Under the pieces are notes generated by a model. The model was not told where the DNA came from and did not search any database. It saw only the letters and a list, made by a program, of their open reading frames with translations. 10,923 bases of DNA from Alectoria sarmentosa (lineage: Eukaryota > Ascomycota > Lecanoromycetes > Lecanorales > Parmeliaceae). Position 1 is the first letter of the stretch, and the number at the start of each line of letters is the position of its first letter. The DNA is taken from assembly GCA_009733775.1 (NCBI GenBank), contig WOGZ01000624.1:1-10923 (forward strand). The letters are read 5' to 3'. Shown in pieces: positions 1-7,975 of this stretch. The translations under genes and the position numbers were made by a program.

Positions 1-823
1 TGAATATCGTAGAGAGAAGTCGAATTTTTCGAAAGGGATGTAAGGTTAAAAATTAGTTATTTAATCATTTTCAAAAAAATAAATAAAAAACAAATAGAAA
101 ATAATTTATTTCGAGTTAAATCAGGTGATTCAACGTTTAATTCGAATGATTGACGATTGATATAATTCGTAATTTCTTGATCGTCTCGGTTTTTCGGAAG
201 TAATTAATTTATAATATCTCTCATAACGTTATTAAACGTATAGGTCACGCATTCGACATTATAAATATTAATATCATATTGATACTTATAATCGAGTCGA
301 AATTGTTTTGCAAGAGACAAATTATTGTCAGCTTTATCGGTTGTGAATTTAAAAAGAAATTAAGAAAAAATCGAAAAAAATCGAAAAAAAATCAAACAAT
401 TAATCATTTTTAAAAATTGAAAAAAAATAAAAAATAAAAAATAAATACGTACGTGTGTACCTTATCGGCAATTCCGAAAGATTTTAAAAGATCGTTTAAA
501 ACCTTTGCAAGATAGGCGGCGTTGTGGATTTTTGTAAGCAATTTTATATCGATAAGTTTTGAAATTAAATTCCAATCCTTATCAATATAATAAATTGTAA
601 TCGTCATATATTCGTTTTGATTGTCGGCTTTCCAATAATCAAATATGAGTGAAAAATTCGATTTGTGTTTGAAATGAATATCGAATAATTCGGATTTGAT
701 GATTTCGAAAAATTTTCGTGAAAAGAATCGACGTTGCGTTTCGAAGAGTTTTGTAATAAATCGCAGGTGTATCATTATAATAAATGTTGATAAAAGACAT
801 ATAATAACATAAAAAAAATACAA
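1..823 (-). pseudogene. hAT catalytic block, with intron, truncated by the window edge
   Basis: Frame 823 to 453 encodes IIKSELFDIHFKHKSNFSL, then FDYWKADNQNEYMTITIYYI, DKDWNLISKLIDIKLL and LNDLLKSFGIADKV. These match the hAT consensus of a TxDxW-type strand, the second strand, a (D)xW block and the segment before the second catalytic Asp. After the intron the reading resumes at 348 with FTTDKADNNLSLAKQFRL, where TTDxAxNN carries the second Asp, and then CVTYTFNNVMRDII. The upstream reading NDTPAIYYKTLRN at about 775-735 is in another frame, so there is a frameshift there. A branch-site-like ACTAAT at about 52-57 on the minus strand suggests a second intron near 50-110. The remainder is outside the window. 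Confidence 0.8.
349..452 (-). other. Probable spliceosomal intron in the hAT gene (104 nt), acceptor mutated
   Basis: Read on the minus strand, the protein match breaks after FGIADKVHT and resumes exactly at FTTDKADNN. The joint keeps phase and expected spacing if GTACGT (452-447) is the donor and the intron ends at 349. The interior is T-rich and full of stops, as in fungal introns. The last two bases are AA, not AG. A G-to-A change at the acceptor, the same type of mutation seen elsewhere in the window, would explain it. The donor and spacing are seen; the original AG is inferred. Confidence 0.6.
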
Positions 824-826
824 AAC

Positions 827-1255
827 TTATTTTTGATAATATCGAATCATGTTTTTGAAGGATTTCGAACGAAGAGTTTGAAACGGATTATTGTTTTTAA
901 GGAAAAAATACAATATTTTATCTTTGAAACCCGAATTAGTAAATTGCTCGTTTAGAGCATTTTCAGAGGGTCTTTTTGTCAATTGTCCATGTTGAGTGAA
1001 ATGATCAAGGGAGGTTTGTATTTCTGGAACTAATTTTTTTAAATAATTAGAAAACGATTTATAAAAACGATTAAATAAAAAATTATAAAAAAAATTGAAT
1101 GATAAAATATCTGATAATTGTGATATCTTTTTGGTTTCTTTTTTGATCGAAATTGTAGGATGATTGGTGTGATAATGTGTGAAATAATTGTTGTAAGATT
1201 TTTGTGTGATTTTTTCGACTTTCGAATATCGATAACGTATGCATTTGATTCGTTT
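827..1255 (-). pseudogene. hAT exon block with BED zinc finger (open frame without ATG)
   Basis: This is a 142-codon stretch on the minus strand free of stops and lacking an early ATG, so a start-to-stop ORF search misses it. It begins with a BED-finger pattern: Cys at 1243, a former Cys at 1234 (TAT, consistent with TGT), then His at 1177 and His at 1162 (H-x4-H, within NNYFTHYHTNHPT). After a low-complexity segment comes VPEIQTSLDHF and then NNNPFQTLRSKSFKNMIRYYQK, which matches the hAT segment linking the BED finger to the catalytic domain (typically NxPF...SPEFRxLxRxL). The block is out of frame with the 1266-1424 piece by an AT-rich stretch, and a stop at 827-829 separates it from the catalytic block. 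Confidence 0.75.
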
Positions 1256-1466
1256 TTAAAAAAAATTAATAAATAATATATGATAATAATATAATATATA
1301 TCTGATGATTTTTATCTGCTTGATAAGGAAGAAGTTCTTGTATGAAAAATCCGTGTTGAAAGATATATTTCTGATTTTCAATAGATGATAATTGAAAATC
1401 GATGTTATATTTCGAGGAGGCCATTATTTTGACGAAAATGAGATTTATTTTAACCCTAAATTTCAA

Positions 1467-1744
1467 TTATATATATAACCGAAACTTGGGGCAAAAATAA
1501 CGATTTTGAAAATTAGTCAAAAAATGTATAAGAGAGAAGAAAAATCTCGGCGAACGAAGATCTCATATAGTTTTCACATTAATCATCAACGCTATTCACG
1601 TTATAGACTGCTAAAAATAGAAATTTTGATATATTAATTATTTACATCGAATATAACTATAAATGATAAATTAAATAAATATTTATATTATTATATACGA
1701 ATTATTAGCGAGTTTTTAAATATTTCTTAAAATAGAAACTTAAT
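1467..1744. other. Non-coding stretch upstream of hAT, nothing recognised apart from the candidate terminus
   Basis: Apart from the candidate hAT end at 1590-1618, this is AT-rich sequence with stops in all frames. The part around 1540-1610 keeps more G and C than the DNA to its right (1620-1744). It could be the hAT subterminal region. No tRNA, promoter motif or gene is supported. Confidence 0.5.
1590..1618 (-). repeat. Candidate 5' terminal inverted repeat of the hAT element, plus 8-bp target site
   Basis: About 186 bp upstream of the hAT start, the minus strand from 1610 reads CAGTCTATAACGTGAA. hAT elements typically end in CAG- or TAG-type short terminal inverted repeats and make 8-bp target duplications. 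The adjoining 8 bases, ctaaaaat at 1611-1618, would be the target copy. The partner terminus lies outside the window, so this cannot be confirmed here. Confidence 0.4.
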
Positions 1745-2100
1745 ATTCAATTATATATTCGTATATATATTTTTATATCATATATTGTTATTACTTTTTA
1801 ATATATATATAAGTATATATAATTGAAATTTTTAAGTTTTTTTTTCAAATTTTTTTTATACGTCTTTTTAAAGAAATTTCTAGGAATAATAAGAAAAAAT
1901 TAGAAAAATTAATTATAATTAATTTTATATTATATATTCATATATATATTTTTATATTATATATTATTATTACTTTTTATAGTATATATAAGTATATATA
2001 ATTAATATTTTTAAGATTTTTTTTTCAAAAATAGACTTTTATACGTTTTTTTAAGAAATTTCTAAAAATAGTATATAAAAATCAGAAAAATCAGATTTAA
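1745..2100. repeat. AT-rich tandem duplication, two units of about 179 bp
   Basis: The sequence around 1745-1923 (tatattc, then long AT runs, ttattacttttta, agtatatataatt, a T tract, atacgt, aagaaatttct) recurs at about 1924-2100 in the same order and orientation. The anchor tatattc lies near 1754-1760 and again near 1933-1939, giving a period of 179. The copies differ by point changes and small indels. This may be a satellite fragment or a simple local duplication. There is no coding content. Confidence 0.7.
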
Positions 2101-2114
2101 TTGATTTTATAATC

Positions 2115-2171
2115 ATAATCATAATCAGATTATGATTTTTGTAATAAAAATCATAATCTGATTATGATTAT
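2115..2171. repeat. Perfect 26-bp inverted repeat with 5-nt loop
   Basis: The arm at 2115-2140 is the exact reverse complement of the arm at 2146-2171, separated by gtaat. Both are AT-rich and built around the words AATCAGATT and ATAATCAT. Such a perfect cruciform amid degenerate DNA is either recent or maintained by gene conversion. It lies about 40 bp left of the composite minisatellite element. No run of T follows that would mark it as a terminator, and none is expected in a fungus. Confidence 0.85.
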
Positions 2172-2178
2172 CAAGAAA

Positions 2179-2201
2179 AAAAATCAGATTTTCTGATTTT
2201 T
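2179..2201. repeat. Small 10-bp hairpin next to the composite element
   Basis: aaaaatcaga (2179-2188) and tctgattttt (2192-2201) are perfect reverse complements around ttt. The arm contains ATCAGA, shared with the larger hairpin just to the left and with two looser copies at about 2080-2098. This suggests local spread of one short word. Confidence 0.7.
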
Positions 2202-2212
2202 ACTACAGAGCT

Positions 2213-2270
2213 GCTGAGAATCGGATGATCGTTTTAGCGAAAAATGATGGATTTCCATCCGATTCTCAGC
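2213..2270. repeat. Inverted repeat at the left end of the composite element
   Basis: gctgagaatcggatg (2213-2227) and catccgattctcagc (2256-2270) are exact reverse complements, with a 28-nt loop that itself holds a gatgga/tccatc mini-hairpin. The right copy keeps the same structure at 10426-10440 and 10469-10483 with substitutions (cggagaatcgaatg against cattcgattctc), so the fold is a conserved part of the element. Confidence 0.8.
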
Positions 2271-2304
2271 GGTTGAGCAGCCGATGCGCAACTGCTGCTC
2301 AACC

Positions 2305-2470
2305 GCTGTCCATCCGCTGCCCATCCGATATTCAATCGCTACCCATCCGATGTTCATTCGCTGCCCATCCGATGTTCATTCATTATCCATTCGATGTTCA
2401 TTCGCTATCAATCCGATGTTCATTCACTATCCATCCGATGTTCATTCGCTGTCCATCCGATTCCCATGTA
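2305..2470. repeat. 22-bp tandem array, about seven units
   Basis: The word gatgttcattcgct...catcc recurs with starts at 2327, 2349, 2371, 2393, 2415, 2437 and 2459, an exact 22-bp period with point variants. 22 is not a multiple of 3, so the array reads as a repeating peptide in more than one frame. The reverse complement of its core (gaatgaacatcg) also occurs singly at the element ends. The right copy retains only about two units. There are no unique spacers, so this is not CRISPR. Confidence 0.9.
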
Positions 2471-2483
2471 TGACCATGGTTGT

Positions 2484-2700
2484 GTGGTTGCAGTGGGTAC
2501 GGCCATTACCATGTGGTTGCAGTGGGTACGGCCATGGCTGTCTGGCTGCGGTGGGTACGGCCATGACTGTCTGGCTGCGGTGGGTACGGCCATGACCATG
2601 TGGTTGCAGTGGGTACGGTCATGACCATGTGATTGCAATGGGTACGGCCATGACCATGTGGTTGCAGTGGGTACGGCCATGACTATGTGATTGCGATGAC
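2484..2700. repeat. 29-bp tandem array, seven units and a partial eighth
   Basis: Units of the type gtggttgcag-tgggtacggc-catgaccat start at 2484, 2513, 2542, 2571, 2600, 2629 and 2658, with a partial unit at 2687. The period is exactly 29 bp, so the frame rotates between units. Units 3 and 4 share a ctggctgcgg variant. Later units carry G-to-A changes (gattgcaatg). The repeated tacggccatg core recurs as gacggccatg at 2888-2897, at the far end of the element. Confidence 0.92.
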
Positions 2701-2897
2701 TTATGAATATGTGATGCTCCTTCCTAAATGGTAACGGTTTGACGATGATTTGACAGCCGCTGAACAGCCGTTTGAAAACCTCTTAAAGATGTACAGCGGC
2801 TTTTCAACCATCGTATATCTGATGGAAAACCACCATCGGGTGAACATCGGATGATCATCGGATATATATCGGATGTTAAACTTGTGTGACGGCCATG

Positions 2898-3161
2898 TTA
2901 GTAATTAATTATCGCATTATTTATATCAAAAACGTATTTAAAAATGAAATGTTAAATGTCTTGATCGTTTGCTCAATCAACGTCGATATAATTTATAAAA
3001 AATTTAAAATCGTTTTAAAATATAAGTTATTAATTCTTCGTATAATTAAAATATCGAAAAATATATTTAATTGCGCTTTAATAAAAGGCATTAAGATTTA
3101 AATCGTATCGAGAGATTATTGAAATTGCGAAGGCGATATTCGAACGCGTATTTAACATCGT
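2898..3161 (-). pseudogene. Copia-A RNase H domain, truncated
   Basis: Reading from 3161 downward gives TMLNTRSNIAFAISIISRYD, matching the copia TRPDIxFAVxxLSRF block. Next come a former HW (now Y-stop), IKYIFRYFNYTKN (the family's KRIFRYLKGT), and YIDVD-stop-ANDQD at about 2990, matching YxDADWAGD, the catalytic Asp cluster with Trp mutated to a stop. The match ends near 2898 at the position of the family's SWxSKxQ. The final SSTEAEY segment and the 3' terminal repeat are missing. The junction coincides with unmutated GC-rich DNA of the composite element. Confidence 0.85.
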
Positions 3162-3349
3162 ATATATTAAAATGTTAACGACAAATTAATAAACGTGACG
3201 AAATTCTTCAATAATCACGAAATTATTTTCGATGATATAAAACTTATTATTAATAATAAGCGTTAAAATAATCGTTGATTCAATTATGTTATAATTAATA
3301 AGGAAATTTTTCGATATAAATTGTTTATTCAAGACGCAAAATGCGATTA

Positions 3350-4060
3350 ATATAATCTTTCACGATCATTATATCGAAATAATAAATGTATAAATTCAAA
3401 TCAATTATTTTAAACTTTTCATAAAATCTATTTTTAATCGCTTAAATATTAATTTTATCAAAATTTATAAATAAAATATCGTTTATATAAATAAGAATAA
3501 TAATAATATTATTAATGAACATCGAAAAATCAATAACGATAAATTCGAAGTTTAATTTTTTAAAATACGTTATGAGAATATTATATCAAATTTTTGAGAA
3601 TTATTTTAAATCATATAACGTTTTTATAAGTTTATAAACTCTACTCTTTTTGTTTTTAATTTTAAAATTCGTGAATTAATTATATAAATTATCTTTTTGA
3701 TATCGTCGTATAAAAAGATGATCTTAATATTCATTTATTTAAATTTTTAATTTAAAGTTATCGTAAAGACGAAGATGATTTTATAATTTATAAATTTAAT
3801 TATTAAAATGAAAATTTCATTAAAATCGATCTTTTTTTATTATTCGAAATTATAAATCATTTAACAAATTTTATATCGAACGATCTCATCGATAAAATCT
3901 TTTTTAATTTTATAAATTCATTTATTTTTTAAAACACGCGTATTCGAGAATAAATTTATTAAAATTTAAATATCATTAATAATGAAAAAATCGATTTCGT
4001 TTTACATAATTATTTATTAATACATTTTACGATAAAAATTCATTATAACCTTTTTAAAAT
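3350..4060 (-). pseudogene. Copia-A reverse transcriptase domain
   Basis: This is the RT of a Ty1/copia Pol, which copies element RNA into DNA. Visible on the minus strand: NEIDFFIINDI-stop (family EIxSLxxNxTW), NTRVLKNK-stop-IYKIKKD (KWVYKIKRD), EIVRYK (RYKARWVV follows, mutated), KKIDFNEIFILIIKFINYK (GIDYxETFAPVVK), MNIKIIFLYDDI (MDVKTAFLYGDI) and, about 70 codons on in a shifted frame, LIYINDILFINFDK. There the YVDD catalytic box at 3489-3478 reads YIND, with one catalytic Asp changed to Asn. FKIIDLNLYIYYFDIMI (FxMxDLGxxxYxLGMxI) follows. Domain order and spacing are normal for the family. Confidence 0.92.
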
Positions 4061-4699
4061 TTTGAGACTTATAATATTTGATGAAAACGACTTTTGTTAA
4101 TAAAACGAAAAAATTTAAAATGAGATTTCGATATAATTTCGTAATTTCGAACGATTTCGTAATAAAAATAAATTTGAAAACTTTATTGATTATAAAGCGA
4201 ATAATAAACCTGATCGTTAATATAAATGAAAATGAAAAAGTTATAATATTATCGTTAAGCGTATTAAATGATCATTTGATTGCAAATTTCAAATTAAATG
4301 CGCCTAAAACGATTATGATTTTTAACGAGATTCTTTTTGAAATTAAGATGAAATTAAATAAATCATTAATCTTTTTTTTAATAATTATATATTTCTTTTA
4401 ACGTTTTTTTTTAAGTTATAAATGAAAAAAGAAATAAATAATTTTAATGCTCGATATTTTTAATAAATTTATATTTATTACGATAAACGTTAATTTATTT
4501 TTCGATGATAACGATATTTAATTCGAAAGGGGTGAGTTTAAAAAGAACATTATCGATTTAATTAATATTAAAAATAATAATTATCTCATCGTTATTTAAA
4601 AGCATACAATAATTTTTGTTTTAATATTTTAAAAATCGCTCTTTAATGATGTGATTTTAATATTTTTTTCAATTAATATTATAAAAAACAATTTGATAA

Positions 4700-5390
4700 T
4701 AATCGATTTAATTAATAATGCGTAAATGAAATATATTAAAAGAAAATCCGATATTAATACCAAATGAAATAACGTTTTAATCGATAATAAATTAAATATT
4801 GCGAAAAATATTAATCGTTCAAATAAATTTTATTTAATATTTTTAAGACAATTTGCTTTTTTTAAATATAACGTTTATTTTACGTTAAATAATAACGTTT
4901 AAACGCTTAAATTTATTATTTATTTAAAAATTATCAAACATAATGTCTTTTTAAATAATATTTTTAAATAATCGAAAGATTTTCATTTAATAATTATTAA
5001 ATTCAATGTCGTAGTTAATGCGAAAACGAATATATCGATTATCGTCGTATTTCGAATCATTAAAAAACATCTTAAATGCGATACAAATTATTGAATCAAA
5101 TTTATTAAATAATAAATAAACGTCAAATCGAAAAAATTTATCATTAAAAAAATTATTTATTCAAAATCATTTTAAAAAACATCGAATAAACCTTAAAGAT
5201 CGTTATAAATTAAATTATTTTTTAATCTTTTAAAGATAATGTGTCGCTTATATAATTTCATTTTTATATTAATCATAAAACATAATTCGCAAATATCGTC
5301 GAAAGACGAAATGAAAAAATTTATTTCAACGCATATTTTGATCAATTTTTTGAAATTTTAAACGTTTAAATGATTATAACGTGCGTATCA
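4700..5390 (-). pseudogene. Copia-A integrase: zinc-binding and core domains
   Basis: Integrase joins the cDNA to the genome. From 5390 the minus strand reads stop-YARYNHLNV, corresponding to WHARxGHLNV of the HHCC zinc domain, and CELC lies at 5291-5280 in the same frame. Then follow NLIYNDL-stop-GLFDV (family HxDLxGP, first catalytic Asp kept), IIFLMINFFD (FIDDFSR, second region mutated), and after a frameshift RINYDIEF (RxDNGxEF), MFDNF-stop-INNKFKRLN (third block, PxxNGxxER), KLS-stop-KY-stop and FNIFHLRII (xxSHLRVFG) at about 4728. The HHCC and core regions are therefore both represented but inactive. Confidence 0.88.
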
Positions 5391-5399
5391 TATGCGAAA

Positions 5400-6200
5400 A
5401 ATTATTTTATCAATTTGAGATTTCGATAAAAACTTTAAAAACTTTTAATTATCAAAAATAAATTTAATTGAAAATTCATCATAAGCGAAAATCTTTTTAT
5501 TAACGATTATTAAAATTAAAAAAGTTTTTTCTCAAATATCGAACGCATAAAAACGATTTTAAATACGTTTAAAAAAAACGTTATTTTTCGACGATAATAT
5601 CGCCGAAAATAAAAATCAAAAAAAATTCTTATTTTTTTAATTATTCTTGAAAAATCAGATTAAAGTCGTAATTAAATATGAATTAAACATTTCGAAACGT
5701 TAAAATGCGCTTAACATTGTTCATTTTGCATTTAAATTCGATATTTTGAAAATTGATAATTATATAATTATTAATAAGATCCTTTATAAAGCGTGAAAAT
5801 TAAAAAAATTTAAAAATCTTAAAGATCGAAAAGATATAAATTATATGTTAAATATAAGCATAATCGCGAAATTAAAAAAAAGACATTATTATTATAATGA
5901 ATAAAACGATAATTTACGCTCTATCGACAACTTTGAGCTTAATAATCTTATAAACTTTTTTATTTAAAACGTTAAAACTTATAATAAACTCGAAAATCGA
6001 TTTAAAAGCGACGAAAACGATAAAAACAATGAAATTAATGAAATTAATATAAACGATAAAATAACGGGCGATTTTAAGTTACATAATCGTTATAATTATG
6101 TTAACACTATTAAATTAATTCTTCTTTTTAATGAATTTAAATTCGAAATTTTCTTTTTCTCGATTATGGTTTTCACGATTATCACGATTATAATTATCAT
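5400..6200 (-). other. Copia-A protease interval, domain not clearly readable
   Basis: Between the knuckle and the integrase zinc domain a copia Pol carries an aspartic protease (DSGA). The nearest candidate on the minus strand is KVVDRA at about 5934-5917, which could be a decayed VVDSGA with a lost codon, but flanking residues do not align well enough to be sure. No other gene is visible here. The position is assigned by element order only. Confidence 0.4.
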
Positions 6201-6840
6201 AATTTATTATGATTATCGCGATTTCCGCGATCTCCCTTATTTGCATCGTTCGATTTATTAAATCGTTTATTATATTAATCGCACTCGTTGATATTATATT
6301 AATTTTTTTACAATAAATATAATATTTGCAAATTTGAATATAAATGCGAAAGTTATTGAAATTTGCGCTTATATAAATACAATGCTCGATGACATCTTTA
6401 ACGATAATATAAAAATAAACACGAATTATTAAATATGTTTAAAAAAATTATTAATAATGACGACGAACGTATAAATTTTCGAATACGTAAAATCGAATAA
6501 ATTGATAATGATATTGAAAAATCGAATTATCGCATAATTTAACGTTTATTTAATTTTATGATCTTTATTATAAACGTTATAAATTTAATTATAATTTTCG
6601 CGATACGCATTATATTGAAAATTCAATCTCTTATAAAAATAATAAATTTTTTAATTTTCATCGAAAAGAAAAATCGCACGATTAAATTGATTTTTAAATT
6701 TTCGAATAACGCTTATAAAGATATTAACATATTTTTACGATTTATTTTCATAAACGATTAAAATAAAAGATTTTAATTTAAAAATATTAAAATTGAGAAT
6801 ATTAAAACCTCGAAATTTATCTTCTTTAAACTTTTTTTAA
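6200..6840 (-). pseudogene. Copia-A Gag C-terminal part with CCHC zinc knuckle
   Basis: Gag packages the RNA into particles. One minus-strand frame runs from about 6778 to 6200 with a 1-nt slip in the knuckle. It includes ALFENLKINLIV (family AWxxLexxY), FFFSMKIKKF and a later IMR-stop-FDFSISLSIYS (the LLxSLPxSYD block). The knuckle spans 6321-6281: former Cys (TAT, 6321), Cys (TGT, 6312), KKN-x, former His (TAT), NINE, Cys (TGC, 6283). This is C-x2-C-x4-H-x4-C with one base missing. A basic Gly/Asn-rich tail follows, SNDANKGDRGNRDN. The knuckle plus tail is convincing; the upstream Gag match is weaker. Confidence 0.7.
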
Positions 6841-7487
6841 ACATTAAAAAAATTAATGTGATATTCGATTTTATTTCGAAAATTATCTTTATAATGAATT
6901 TTCATTATTATATAAATTTTATTATGCGTTTCGATTCAAATTGAAACGTTTATTTTAATGATAACAAACTTTATTTCGACGATTAAACGATTATTCGAAA
7001 CGTTTTTTATTTCAATTATAAAGCTTTTAATAAATTTGATCGTATCGATTTCGATTTAATATCATAATTTAATCAAATTTAAAAAGTTTCATATTTAACG
7101 TTTTCATTTAATATGATTAATCATTTTTATAAACATTTCAATTTTTTTAAATTGATTTAAAGATATCGAAAATTTAACTTCAAAATGTTTAAATATAATA
7201 TCGAAGAAAATTGATTTGAATTTTAAGATTTAAAATTCCTTAAAATTTGAATTTGCGTTTAAATTTATGCTCGAAAAAGTAATTTATAATAAAATAAAAT
7301 TTGAAAATGATGAAATCTGCGTAATAAAACTTTTTTAAAAATCATTGAAATAAACGACGTTGAAAAAATAAAACGCGCTTTAAGATTTTAAAGATTTTCA
7401 TTAATAATAAATTTTAATAATAATTCGAGAATTAATTGTTTAAAAATACCTAAAAATAAAATCAACGTAAAAGTTTAAAATAAAATT

Positions 7488-7520
7488 ATTATCGTTATCG
7501 TTATCGTTATCGTTATCATT
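7488..7520. repeat. ttatcg hexanucleotide microsatellite
   Basis: Four consecutive atcgtt units start at 7491, 7497, 7503 and 7509, followed by an atcatt variant at 7515. This is a small simple repeat in the Copia-A 5' region with no coding meaning. Confidence 0.85.
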
Positions 7521-7848
7521 ATTTAAAAAATGTTTAAAAAATTTTAAGATTTCGAGAATATGAGAAAAGTTCCGCTGAGCTTTGAAATTAATTCGATATA
7601 ACTTAAATTTTCGTTTACGAAAATTATTTGCGTTATAATTGAAAAAGTATTTGATAATGTTTAAAAAAATGATAAATTTAATGAATCTTAAAGAAAATAT
7701 AAAAATATAAAAATATTGTTTTGAAGGAAAATCGTCTAATTTTATAAATTATAACGAATTCATAAAAAATTCGTTATTTGAATTATATTAATTATTTTAA
7801 TAATCAAAAAATCTCTCTAAAAGGAGAATAATAAGGTTTCGAAATCGA

Positions 7849-7871
7849 AAACGAAATTAATAATTTCGTTT
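7849..7871. repeat. 11-bp inverted repeat (hairpin)
   Basis: aaacgaaatta (7849-7859) and taatttcgttt (7861-7871) are reverse complements around a single a. It lies in a patch that retains more G and C than its surroundings, past the end of the Copia-B RNase H. It could be a terminal-repeat hairpin or chance. Confidence 0.55.
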
Positions 7872-7957
7872 CGCTCGCTTAAAGCCTTCGAGTGCAATAT
7901 CGTTATTATTAAATCGTTTTATAATAAAAGCTTTTTCTTCTTTAATTTTCGAAATAA

Positions 7958-7975
7958 TTTTTTTTTTTTTTTTTT
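7958..7975. repeat. 18-T homopolymer run (A run on the minus strand)
   Basis: An uninterrupted run of 18 T lies just past the recognisable end of the Copia-B RNase H. On the element's own strand this is A18 after coding sequence. It may be a homopolymer expansion in a Lys-rich tail; there is not enough evidence to call it a retrotransposed poly(A). Confidence 0.6.

Larger units (their letters stand above)
1..1424 (-). pseudogene. hAT-family transposase, decayed, 5' part to mid catalytic domain
   Basis: A hAT transposase cuts and pastes its own element through a DDE/RNase H-fold domain. On the minus strand the pieces appear in family order: a start (MASSKYNIDF) at 1424, a BED zinc finger near 1243-1160, an N-terminal helical stretch ending NNNPFQTLRSKSFKNMIRYY, then the catalytic region with FDYWKADNQNEYMTITIYYI, DKDWNL, FGIADKV, TTDKADNNLSLAK and CVTYTFNNVMRD. 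The last matches the family's Cys-x2-His block, with His now Tyr. The C-terminal dimerisation domain lies beyond the left edge. Frames shift at about 1256-1320, 826 and 740, and one in-frame stop lies near 205 (probably a former Trp), so the gene is dead. Decay is milder than in the copia elements to the right. Family assignment is confident; exact exon limits are not. Confidence 0.85.
2205..2897. mobile_element. Composite minisatellite element, left copy (GC-rich, little mutated)
   Basis: This roughly 690-bp island keeps ordinary base composition inside very AT-rich DNA. It consists of an inverted repeat (2213-2270), a 22-bp tandem array, a 29-bp tandem array, a unique tail (about 2701-2820) and a terminal cluster of cggatg words (2830-2875). 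The same order of parts recurs at 10371-10923 in the same orientation, so it is a dispersed repeat and not a local oddity. Open frames in it are repeat translations (SIRCPSDVHS, QWVRP) in several frames and on both strands, so they are not genes. No transposase is seen. It could be a non-autonomous transposon, an unusual long terminal repeat or a subtelomere-type repeat. Ends are approximate; the right edge is where Copia-A homology resumes. Confidence 0.65.
2898..7050 (-). mobile_element. Copia-A: decayed Ty1/copia retrotransposon, gag to RNase H
   Basis: On the minus strand the gag-pol domains follow in copia order: gag with CCHC knuckle (about 6840-6200), protease region (about 6200-5400, not clearly read), integrase (5390-4700), RT (4060-3350) and RNase H (3161-2898). 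Stops are nearly all where the family has Trp, Gln or Arg, as expected from C-to-T and G-to-A mutation. The frame holds over long distances but shifts near 6300, 5050-5130, 4300-4650 and twice between 3700 and 3160. No long terminal repeat could be identified. The 5' end is unclear, beyond about 7050. The 3' end is cut off inside RNase H, where the left composite element begins. The 4078-4401 and 6558-6761 open frames on the other strand are shadows of this element. Confidence 0.85.

Noticed and set aside
2225..2680. Four overlapping open frames with repetitive peptides as genes
   Set aside because: They are translations of the 22-bp and 29-bp arrays in several frames and on both strands. The periods are not multiples of 3 and the frames end with the arrays.
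2305..2700. CRISPR array
   Set aside because: The repeats are directly abutting with no unique spacers, and the rest of the window is eukaryotic transposon DNA.
4078..4401. A 107-residue plus-strand protein
   Set aside because: It lies antisense to the Copia-A integrase-RT linker, starts with TTG, and is composed of codons expected from AT-rich DNA.
6100..7200. A plus-strand copia Gag-protease reading (CKFEYKCES near 6327, FDSN and NVYFNDNKLYF near 6930)
   Set aside because: It looked plausible at first, but the minus strand gives a proper CCHC knuckle at 6321-6281 with a basic tail, and integrase, RT and RNase H follow in order on that strand. The plus reading is a mirage of the AT-rich complement.
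7560..7580. A composite-element fragment (ccgctgagc) in the boundary zone
   Set aside because: Only about nine bases resemble the ctcagcgg word of the element, too short to call.
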